The position numbers and the translations under genes are program-made. Below the pieces are notes generated by a model that saw only the letters and a program-made list of their open reading frames with translations, searched no databases and was not told the DNA's origin. Shown piece by piece: positions 55,100 to 64,000 of a stretch of DNA of 64,000 nucleotides. The stretch is from Pictodentalium vernedei (Eukaryota; Mollusca; Scaphopoda; Dentaliida; Dentaliidae), in contig CM062292.1 in NCBI GenBank assembly GCA_031216915.1, positions 202,513,262-202,577,261 on the forward strand, read 5' to 3'. How positions within the stretch are numbered: position 1 is the stretch's first letter; each line of letters begins with the position of its first letter.

Positions 55100-56200
55100 T
55101 TTGCTCACATGAGAGAGTTTGCTGTATTGGTGTTTGGAGTTAGCTGGGGAATGTTGTATTGTGATAATTTATATTCATCTCAACCTGATTAGCATTTCCT
55201 TAAATTCTCCATAAAATCAAGCCAATGATTTGATTTTTTGAGAAATTCAATATCGAATGCCTAGCCCAAAATTGTTAAGAGAACTTCTTTTATAGGGGTA
55301 TATATTTTGTAAATAATGAGCATTCTGCCAGCAATTACAAGGCAAAGACATGTGAACAAATTTTTACAACCCTCAAAAATATTTAGCACTTTAGCAGTTA
55401 AAGTGAAACTTCTCAAACACCACCACAAATGAGTGCACATGTGCATATTTCCAAATTTTCCATCTGCAAAAATTTTAAGTGGGTTGTCTCCCCTTCAACT
55501 TGGAAATTTGGATTTCGATTTCCCAACAAGCTTCTTGTTTGTAGAACTCCTACATTTATGAACCAATTTTGATAACACCTCCTGTACATTATCACTAACA
55601 AGTGCACATGTAGCACATTCAAAATTTTTCGATCTGTGAGTTTTAAGCAGGCAATCTCCCCTCAATACAGATTTAATGTAGATTTTTGTACGAGATTCTC
55701 GTGTGCCCAGCTGCTCCTCCATTTACGGTTGATTTGGATGAAACTTCCAAGCATTAGGACTAACAAGTGGACATGTGTATATTCTTTTTTGATCTTCTAC
55801 AGTTTTAACCAGGTTATGTCCCTTGAACTAAGATTTATTATAGATTTCCAAATGAGATTCTTGTGTGCACAACTCGCACATTAATAGACTGATTTCGATG
55901 ACACCTCTCAAACAGGACTACCAATGAGTGAACAGGTGCATCTTTCCAAAATTTTAATCTGCCACGATTTTAACTTGGTTATCTGCCTTAAATGTGTGTG
56001 GAAATTCTTCTACATTTCTGAATTGAAACTTCTCAAACAAGTGAACATGTGCAAAGCTCAGAATTTTTAATCGCGACAATTTTAACCAAGTTACATCCCT
56101 TGGATTTACAACTGATTTTGAATCGCCACATTCAGAAGTGCATTCGAGAATGCATTAAGTGAGAGTACAGTGATGCCCACTTAATTGTATATCTCTTATT
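55100..56200 (-). repeat. ~165 bp tandem repeats (type R)
   Basis: Phrases like AGTGCACATGTGCATATTTCC (55433), AAGTGCACATGTAGCACATTC (55600), AGTGGACATGTGTATATTC (55766) and AGTGAACAGGTGCATCTTTCC (55928) recur about every 165 bp with TTTTAACCAGGT and AGATTCTTGTGTGC. Orientation is uncertain. No gene. Confidence 0.65.
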
Positions 56201-56854
56201 TGAATTAACAGGGTTTGTACACTGTTGCAAGAAAAAAAAATTCCAGGACTTTTTCCAAGCATCTTCCAGGACCTTCTGTTAACATAATGCTGATCCGTAT
56301 TTCATACATGCGTACCTGTTTATAACATAATATTAAGCTACATAAATTATGTGTCTATTTGATTAAGGCACGCTGTTTTTTTATGAAAAAACACCGACTT
56401 TATGCACAGTCAATCTACACCATTACGCAAGTTATTAGAAATTTTTTTTTTCATAAACAGGCTAGATTATAGACTACATATTTTTCAAGCACTTTCCATG
56501 ACTTTCTACTGGAGATACGATTTTCAAGCACTTCCCAGGCTCCGAAATTTCGATTTTTTAATTCAAGCACCTTCAAGGACCCGTACGAACACTGAATAAC
56601 CCTCTTAACTGAATATAATTTCTAAACACCAAACCATTTACCATACTTTCAGTACAAATTTGACCTCTTAATAGAATATGGGTTATAGAACAAACTCCTG
56701 TTAAATGAATAAAAAAAAATCCTGTTATATGTCGAGAAATTATCCTGACAATCACCAAATACCCAATGTTTGGAGACCTATTTCACATAAGTGCATCTAA
56801 TATGGGCATTTATTCTATTCTATTATATATTGTTTGACAGAGCTCCATGAGTGG
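56201..56854. other. Unassigned AT-rich spacer
   Basis: Imperfect repeats of CCAAGCA/CTTCCAGGACC-like words occur around 56250-56580. No gene or known element. Confidence 0.4.
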
Positions 56855-57264
56855 TTAAAGAAGATTTTTAAAGAAATTTCCTCACATTGCACAAAGTTAA
56901 AATTTGGGCTGCCACAGAGAGCTCAAATATATACCCCAGGCCCCAATTTGAACAAACTTGAATCTGACCCCCTAGAGATGTTGTATACCAAATATGAAAG
57001 CATTCCGACTGGTGGATCTGAAGATTTTAAAAAATTATCTCCCATATTGAACCAAGTTAAAATTTGGGCTTCCTATAAACCTAGGGACTTGGTTTGAACA
57101 ATCTTGAATCTGACCCTCATAACAATGATGTATACCAAACATTTAAAGATTCTGACTGGTGGTTCTGAAGATTTTAAAAAAAATATTCCCCATATTGGCC
57201 CAAAGTTAAAAATTTGGTCCCAAATATGAACCAATGGGCTTTATTTCAACAAACTTGTATTGGA
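56855..57264 (-). repeat. Type B units (reverse strand)
   Basis: About two and a half reverse type B units: AAAGAAATTTCCTCACATTG, ACTTGAATCTGACCCC, GTTGTATACCAAATATGAAA, GACTGGTGGATCTGAAG. They are bounded on the right by the next element. Confidence 0.75.
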
Positions 57265-58581
57265 CAACTAGAGGCTCTATAGAGCCTGTAATCGCCCACC
57301 TGGAACTACATATAACTAGTATCAGTACCCGGTGGCTCACCAGCAGGTGGCCAATGAAAAGGGGTGGCTGGAGTAACAAAAAAAGTCCAAAACCTACACA
57401 CGAAAGTCCAAAATTAAAGTAAATAACGAGCTAAAGGGTTAAATAACATAATAATAGCCCCAAGAAGCATGCTATCATAAAATAGGAACCATGGCAATAT
57501 GCTACAAGGTAAGTCCCCACTTTGAAGAAAAGAAAGACAAACCTGAAAACCTGCACATAAAAGTAAAAAAAAAAAAGTATCACATTTGTTTAAATGGGTT
57601 AAAAGTGAGAAAAATAACGTGATGATGTCACAGTAACCACCATGACAATATGCCATTAAGGTGAAACTCTACCTGAAAAATATCCACTTGGAAGAAAAGA
57701 AACAAAAACCTCAAAACCTGCACATAATAGTCCAAAAAGTATCACATTTGTTTCAAAGGGTTAAAATTTAGAAAAATACCCTGAAAATGTTACAGTAACC
57801 ACCATGGCAATATGCCAGTGAGGTAAAACTCCACTTAAAAAAAAATATCAAAACCTGTACACAAAAGTCAAAAAACCTGCACGCAAAAGTCCAAAATTAA
57901 GGTAAATAAGCAGCTGAAGGGTTAAATAATATAATACCAGCCCCAAGAAACATCCTAACATAAAATAGGAACTATGGCAATATGCTACAAGGTAAGTCGC
58001 CACTTTAAAGAAAAGAAAGACAAACCTCAAATCCTGCACATGAAAGTAAAAAAAGTATCACATTTGTTTCAAAGGGTTAAAATTGAGAAAAATACCCTGA
58101 AATGTTAAAGTAACCACCATGGCAATATGCCAGTAAGGTAAAACTCCACTTGAAGACAAAATTTCAAAACCTGTACACACAAGTCAAAAACCAGGACAGA
58201 AAAGTCAAAAGCCTGCACACAAAAGTCCAAAATTCAAGTAACTAAGCATGGAAAGGGTTGAATAAAATATTACTATCCCTGAAAAGCATGCGGACATGAA
58301 AAAAAAAATCGCGACATCGACGCCGTAGTTGCAACGGGTGGTGTTAGAAACGTGTTGGTCACAAAATTCTAAGTTCATCAAGGGCCATAACTCCCAAGAA
58401 AAATATTTGGAACAACACATGCATTGAACAGTGGCTAGTCATCAATAAGATACACTTACATGCCAAATATAAAGTCATTCCATCAAGTATTTCAAAAGTT
58501 ATTGAGTTTTGAAACTCGTTGGTCACAGACAGACCGACCGACCGACCGACATTGCCACTTATAGAGCTGCTAGTCGCAGTT
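57265..58581 (-). mobile_element. HINE-like tandem-repeat element (type L, reverse)
   Basis: Left ACTAGAGGCTCTATAGAGCC is a hairpin like a 3' terminus. Right, ATAGAGCTGCTAGTCGCAGTT is the 5' side, preceded by a (GACC)n run at about 58530-58549. Units of ~150-170 bp repeat CATGGCAATATGC, AAAGAAAGACAAACCT and AAAACCTGCACA, near 57490, 57640, 57805, 57975 and 58120. No protein. Confidence 0.6.
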
Positions 58582-58654
58582 AAAAATCAAAACCTGCACG
58601 CAAAAGTTCAAAATGAATGAATCCGGACGCCGCCGCCATGAGGGCTATGCCATT

Positions 58655-60890
58655 GGCTCACACAACTATCGTTGGTGAGCCAAAAATGTGATTTCCTATA
58701 GTCTTTCCATGGTAACTATGAGCTGCAATTGTGGCCATGTTTGCAATATTACATCAACATTACATGAGGATCATTGGTACAATGTGTCCCAGTTTTCAAT
58801 GACGTGAAGTTTCAAAACATTTGAATCCATCAAACAGAATCATAGAAGGTCTCTGGTGGCCATATTTTCCAACCAACAGGAACAAAAAGAGGATCGATTA
58901 TAGAGGGCCTTGGTATAGACCATTCTTGCCAAGTTTTTGGTTCACGTCAGCTCAGTAGTTCCAGAGAGAAGATGAAAATGCGATTTCCCATAGGGTTTTT
59001 CTATAGTAACTATAAACCGCCATTGTGGCCATGTTTGCAAAACGATCAACATTAAATGAGGATCGTTGGTAGAGGATGTCCCGGCCATCAACAACGCAAA
59101 ATTTCAAAACATTTGGACCTGTGGTTTCAGAGGAGAAGAGTTTTCAAAATTGACCAATCAGAATCAAAGATTGCTTCTGACGGCCACGTTTTTCACCCAA
59201 CAGGAATAAAATGAGTAACATTTGTAGAGAACCTCTCATAGACCATACCTGCCAAGTCTGGTTCACATTGGCTCAGTACTTTCAGTGAAGATGATGAAAA
59301 TGTGATTTTCCTATAGGGTTTCTGTAGTAACTATAAACCACAAATGCAGCCATAATTGCAATCCGATGAAAATTATTTATTTATTGGCGTTTTAAGGTCA
59401 CATGCTTATGCAGAATGGCTAATCATGACTGAGTTTTACAGGCAGAGGAATCCGGAGTACCCGTAGAGAACCACCAAGCAGCACCCCAACATCGTAACTC
59501 TGCACTGCAGCACAGCATCATGCCCCCATGTGGACAATCAGGGTTAAGTGCCTTGCCAAAGGACAATGCGGGAGTCCAAATCGATCGCTCACCCATCAAA
59601 GGATGAACCGGGCTCGACGTTGCTTAACTTCGGTGAACTGACAAGAACCAGTTCGATGAAGATTAAATGAGGATCATTGGTAGAGGGGGTTACAGTCATC
59701 AGTCACACTAAGTTTTCAAACCATTTGGCCTTGTAGTTTCAAAGAAGATTTTCTTGAAAATGCACACATTTGTGATTTCAGTTTCAACAAAAAAAATATC
59801 AGTAAAAAAAGGGTTAAAATATTTTTAAATTACAATTTTTTCAGACAGTATTCTCTTTCAAAATAGCTTTTGGATAGGTAAAGGGTTACAGGAATCTTAA
59901 AAGATATACAATAATTACTGTCATCCAAGCTGACATGATGGGAACAGAATATAAAACTTCCAGTCTTTCCAAACACCTGTCAACAATCAGTATTTTTCTG
60001 ATAAGTAAGAGACAATAGATAATTAGTTTACAGTTGAAGTTGTTTTACAGTAAAAGTCAAAATAAGTTGTAGGTTAATCCTATAAACTATGTATCTTTCT
60101 CTTCCTACACTGATAAGACCAGAAGCTGACACCATTTTCTGGAAAGCTCTCACTGATAGCTTTCCAGATAACGTCAGATTCTGATCTTGTTAGGGCAGAA
60201 GCTGCAGTTCACTTAGTTTATTACAGTTATGCTACAACTTATTTTGACCTGTACTGTATACACAATATTTTGGGGGTTTTTCCCCCCAGTTCTCAGTGGA
60301 GAAAAACTGGAACCAACCCTTACCAGCTTCGCAAAAAAGTATTTTGCTGACAGTACCGATCTTCGTGCAGACAGGAGAGGCTTTGGGTTAAGCATTAGAA
60401 TATTGCCTCTGGTGGCCACATATTTCCATCCTCTCATAGACCATTCCTGCGAAATTTGGTTCACGTCGGCTCAGTAGTTCCAGAGAAGATGAAAATGATT
60501 TCCCATAGGGTTTCTACAGTAACTATAAGCTGCAATTGTGGCTATGTTTGTGACCTAATCAACATTAAATGAGTATCGTTGATAGAGGGGGGGTCCCAGT
60601 CATCATTTATGTGAAGTTTCAAAACATTTGGCCTGGCAGTTTCAGAGAAGATTTTTGAAAATCCACCAACCAGAATCAAAGAATGCCTCTGGAAGCCATG
60701 TTTTTCATCAGACGGGAAGAAAATGAGGATTGTTTGTAGAAGACCTCCCGTAGACCATTCCTGCCAAGTTTGGTTCACACCGGCTCAGTGGTTACAGAGA
60801 GGATGAAAATGTGAAAAGTTTACGATGCCGGATGCCAAGTGATGATTAAAGCTCACATGGCCTTTTAGGCCAGGTGAGTTAAAAATGCAA
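58655..60890 (+). mobile_element. Tandem-repeat element (type M), ~300 bp units, with SINE insertion
   Basis: Starts with hairpin TTGGCTCACACAACTATCGTTGGTGAGCCAA and ends AGCTCACATGGCCTTTTAGG, CCAGGTGAGTT. Units contain TGGCCATATTTTCCAACCAACAGG, TTGCCAAGT, GGTTCACGTCAGCTCAGTAG and CATTAAATGAGGATC, roughly every 305-315 bp. 59770-60230 is unrelated and includes a MITE remnant (AAAAAGGGTTAAAAT...GGATAGGTAAAGGGTTACA, 59800-59890). Confidence 0.55.
59376..59653 (-). mobile_element. SINE with 5S-derived head (reverse strand)
   Basis: Tail at left (TTATTTATTTATTGGCG), 5S-type head at right (ACCGGGCTCGACGTTGCTTA, ACTTCGG). Duplication CGATGAAAATTA / CGATGAAGATTA at 59364-59375 and 59654-59665. The body is shortened. 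Confidence 0.82.
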
Positions 60891-60893
60891 TGC

Positions 60894-61018
60894 TCCTCGG
60901 GACCATCACTCACACAAACTTTCACTTGAATTGGCCCAGTGGTTTTGGAGAAGACCAAACATGGTGTTGACTGACGGAGAGCGATGAGATTAGCTCAGCT
61001 TGACTTTGTCAAGGTGAG
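60894..61018 (-). repeat. Type B 5' end fragment (reverse strand)
   Basis: Same sequence as the 5' part of the nested type B element at 39345-39477: CGGGACCATCACTCACACAA, GGTTTTGGAGAAGAC, CATGGTGTTGAC, GATTAGCTCAGCTTGACTTT, CAAGGTGAGCT. Confidence 0.8.
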
Positions 61019-61025
61019 CTAATAA

Positions 61026-61790
61026 AAAAAAATGCCCGCACACATGCATAGCCTGAGAAACACAAGATCTACTTTTTGGGGCTTTATATGAAAATATTAT
61101 TGCGTTGACTTAATATTAAACATGAGCAAGGAAAATGTTAGTTTTTGTCTGGCACTCTCATTTTTTTGAAAAGCCTGATAGTGGCTTCTAGCACTCAAAA
61201 CAGTTAAGATCCCTTTCAACATGTGTTGAAATCATGGCCACAACCTACCAATAACAATTAAGCCAATCATTTATACCTATCCTGCCCACTTTCTGCTGTT
61301 GCCCGATCTCATTTTGAAGGGTTTTCAAGAAATGTTCAAATATTCAAGGATTTTCTAAGTTCTTGGCATGGGATTTCCAAAGTGTAGGACTTGAGCCTTT
61401 CCCCAATGAATTGGATGCATCTGTTGACATAATTTTCTGATTGTGCAGCAACTACAAAAAATTTCCAAAAATTTCAAAAGCAGATCATCTGAATCCTGAC
61501 AAATGAGCTCATTCCAATGAGGGGTCACATAAGATTTTGTTGAAACTTTTGGAAAAAAATCGACACAGAAAATAATTAAAATAAATTTTAATATCGTAGG
61601 CACTGGATCAAGGGTTGAGCAATTCAAGTAGCCATAGGAATTCTGTTGTATTACAGAACAATACAGGTCTGTCGAATTGAGGTGAACAGCCATTTTGGTC
61701 GCGTGGTGCTGACCCAAAATGAAACACAGCAACAAAGAACAGGTTGTGCCAAATTGTTGGCGGGTCACACATAATTGAATGAATGGTGGA
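61026..61790. other. Mostly unassigned, with a MITE-core remnant
   Basis: Around 61500-61555, TGACAAATGAGCTCATTCCAATGAGG and GGGTCACATAAGATTTTG echo the TTAA MITE centre. A 166-codon minus-strand frame (61355-61855) runs through this remnant and the hairpin to the right and resembles no family, so I do not call it a gene. Confidence 0.4.
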
Positions 61791-61796
61791 ATGATG

Positions 61797-61917
61797 TTGA
61801 GCATCAACCAATCATCAGCTGCAAAGGTCTTTGCATCTGCCTGATGTATGGCCAACAGAGCAGCAATACATCAGGCAGATGCAAACACTTATGCTGAAGA
61901 CTGACTGATGCTCAACT
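61797..61917. repeat. Long hairpin with perfect 20 bp inner stem
   Basis: TTTGCATCTGCCTGATGTAT (61830-61849) and its exact reverse complement (61866-61885) enclose a 16 base loop. The outer parts TTGAGCATCA and TGATGCTCAA also pair. Could be a MITE core or a small-RNA precursor-like hairpin. Confidence 0.7.
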
Positions 61918-63388
61918 TCATTTTAAATTGTTGATCATCCTGAGAAGTACCATAGATACAAAATCAGGAAATGGCAATAATTCATGTCTCTGCCACAAAT
62001 AGAGATCATTGATGCCAAACTCTTCTGCAGCATGCTTGCCCATTAGGCTATAATTGCAACTAACTTGTATTTGCATTGCTGAAACACAGCCTCATTATTG
62101 TTCCTGGGGATTCATCTTTATTCATCAGGATATTGCCCACAGGAGCAAGAACTTGGCAATGATACAACAGTTCATATATCAGAATAGTTGCAATACATAT
62201 ATATATTTAGGTTACCTAATGGCTTACACGAATCAAGTACAAGGGAACGAACGATAAGTTGACAAAGCTCAGACCAGGTGAATGATAAATGGGTTATGCA
62301 AAATTCTGAAAACAGCAGGCCTACAATACTCAATAAAAACAAAGGTCATACAGGTTTCACTCTTTTTTTATTATTAATGCTTTACTTCAACAGTGTTAAA
62401 TGATGGAATTCAACACAAAAACAATCAATGTAAAAGGATTGTGATTATCAGATATTCTAAGTGATCATAATGCTACTTTCATTTTTTGAGTAATGAATTA
62501 TTTTTGCGAGGTGAAAAAGATTACTTTCTCCAAATGACAAACATTAAGTCAAGTAACCTTTATACTACTGAATAGCTATTATGTTCAGTCGGAAATCTAA
62601 TATCAATTCAAGATTTCTGAAATGTATAAAATAACTTAATGACCAACGAACTACAAAAACACATATTCCACAATGAATTCACTGGAAATGAGAAAAAAGG
62701 CTGAGTTTGGTACAAAATGAACAATATTATGAATGGGTGATTGAACTGATGATCCAAAGAAAAAAATAATAAAAAGATGGTGCTTCATGTCAAGCAATGC
62801 CATATGTACGCCACTTTTATTCCTCAACCACTATGTGAAATGCCATATTAATTTTAATACTCTTTTGTGGTAGTGTTTTTTTTAACTCTTTACTCCAACA
62901 CAACCAGTCGATGACAAACACAAAAAACTTGGGCCAAAAATCTTCATTTTTTTGCCTCCAAAATAAGCCTTGCTCCAATGAAGGGTCATAGTCTTAACTT
63001 TTGAGGCAAAATTAAAATGTCAACGATGCTTTTTGTTAATAATAGCACTCGCCAGATTTGACAACCTCACCCAGTGTGTTGGTGAGTGCCAACAGTCCTC
63101 ATGAATACAATGTTTCTGCTTTTAACTGCATATAAAGCCTACCCACAGAATATGTAGTCTTTTTGTTGTACCAGCACTTTTCAAACTAGCCCAAATGTTT
63201 TGAGTTCCCTGCAATGAACCAGCAGGGGCGTGTTCACTCATAATATCATGACATCATCTTTGCATGGAGGGAAAGATTTCAAAATCAACCTTCCCATGTG
63301 GCTAATATCCTGTAGAAAAATGTTTTTGGTGGCATTTTGTTCTTTGAATTTAGACGAAAATGGCCTTTCAAACCATTTTCATATATAT
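61918..63388. other. Unassigned AT-rich region with one MITE remnant
   Basis: No supported gene. 62885-63060 contains AACTCTTTACTCCAACACAA, TTGCTCCAATGAAGGGTCAT and AACTTTTGAGGCAAAA, a decayed TTAA MITE. The rest has no repeat I can match inside the window and is the best candidate for ordinary intergenic or untranslated host sequence. Confidence 0.4.
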
Positions 63389-63392
63389 TTAA

Positions 63393-63636
63393 CCCTTTAC
63401 CTAACAGGAAAAGCAGACACTTGCAAATAAAATTCTTGAAGAACTAATATTTTTTATTTTTTGTGTCAAAAACATAGCTTATGACCCCTCATTGGAACGA
63501 GCTCATTGAGCTTGTTCCAATGAGGGTCATAAGCTATGTTTTTGTGACAAAAAAAACCCCGAAAAAGTAATAAAAATTGAATAGTGAATTTTGTGAACAC
63601 TGCTGGCCGGTTTTGGCCGTTACATTAGGTAAAGCG
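63393..63636. mobile_element. TTAA-flanked palindromic MITE
   Basis: 244 bp with TTAA at 63389-63392 and 63637-63640. Starts CCCTTTACCTAACAGG and ends CATTAGGTAAAGCG. The centre pairs CATAGCTTATGACCCCTCAT with its reverse complement around GAGCTCATTGAGC. Compared with the copy at 22-264, it is in the opposite orientation. Confidence 0.85.
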
Positions 63637-63640
63637 TTAA

Positions 63641-64000
63641 AAGAAATAAAATTGTTGGGTAAGAAAAAACTGAAATCAGATAAACTGAAAAATCACACCC
63701 CTGACCAGTTCAAAAGAATTAATTTTCATTATTAACTTCGTTTTCTGGGTGAAAGTGCCATACCAGTCTTTAACATTAACCCAAACCTTGTTCCACTCAA
63801 GAAACAAACTTGTCCTGGCACGTAAAACATGTATTTCAAACTACGGTGGGAAATTCAAGTTGAGGATTTCAAGCTACCAAGATTTTGATAACAGTCAAAC
63901 AGATTTAGCATGAAATGGGTTAACGATGAAACTTTCGACATCTATGGATGATGAGATTTTGCTAGATCACATTTGCCAGGTTGGCTGTATTTGAATGCAA
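63641..64000. other. Unassigned sequence at window end
   Basis: About 360 bp, no gene, RNA or repeat recognised. Confidence 0.5.

Noticed and set aside
61355-61855. 166-codon minus-strand open frame
   Set aside because: It runs through a decayed MITE core and the inverted-repeat hairpin, has no recognisable domain, and its start lies in the palindrome.

Overview
This window looks like nuclear DNA of a marine invertebrate animal. The candidates I consider are a lophotrochozoan such as a mollusc or brachiopod, or an early deuterostome such as a hemichordate; I cannot decide from the sequence. It is AT-rich and non-coding, carries a 100-N scaffold gap, and is made almost entirely of transposable elements inserted into one another. 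I found no convincing host gene, no functional tRNA or rRNA gene and nothing prokaryotic.

Layout. 1-2.3 kb: a TTAA-flanked palindromic MITE, then SINEs. 2.3-5.6 kb: a dead Tc1/mariner element interrupted by a tandem-repeat element. 5.7-13.3 kb: SINEs and three Helitron-like, tandem-repeat-bearing non-autonomous elements (called here HINE-like). They start with AGCTCAACTT after a T-run and end with a short hairpin plus ACACTTTCA before T. 13.3-23.5 kb: a long repeat element (F) carrying three type A HINE-like insertions, one of which itself contains a type B element. 23.5-44.3 kb: type B repeat arrays with ~168 bp units, holding a hAT-like insertion, a 1.66 kb tandem duplication, the gap flanked by two near-identical ~2.65 kb blocks, an inverted A-with-B composite, a second dead Tc1/mariner copy and a perfect fold-back element. 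44.9-51.4 kb: a ~147 bp-unit element (D) interrupted by a complete, young Ty3/gypsy-type LTR retrotransposon. 51.4-64 kb: further TTAA MITEs, a TIR element with 205 bp arms, several other tandem-repeat elements, and ~3 kb that is mostly unassigned.

The only near-intact protein-coding unit is the LTR retrotransposon (46250-50439): gag, protease, reverse transcriptase, RNase H and integrase in one frame, broken once inside integrase by an 11-bp direct duplication. Directly after its 5' LTR lie 12 bases exactly complementary to an internal LTR segment, and no tRNA-type primer site is visible. This suggests Tf1/sushi-like self-priming.

Other points of interest: SINEs with either a tRNA-derived or a 5S rRNA-derived head on one body; a tRNA-head/5S-type-body chimera that is present in one gap-flanking block and absent from the other; nested insertions that reveal T-run target sites by comparison with empty copies; and one element whose two terminal repeats differ from the family by matched, pairing-preserving changes. 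Family names rest on motif recognition only; no database search was run.
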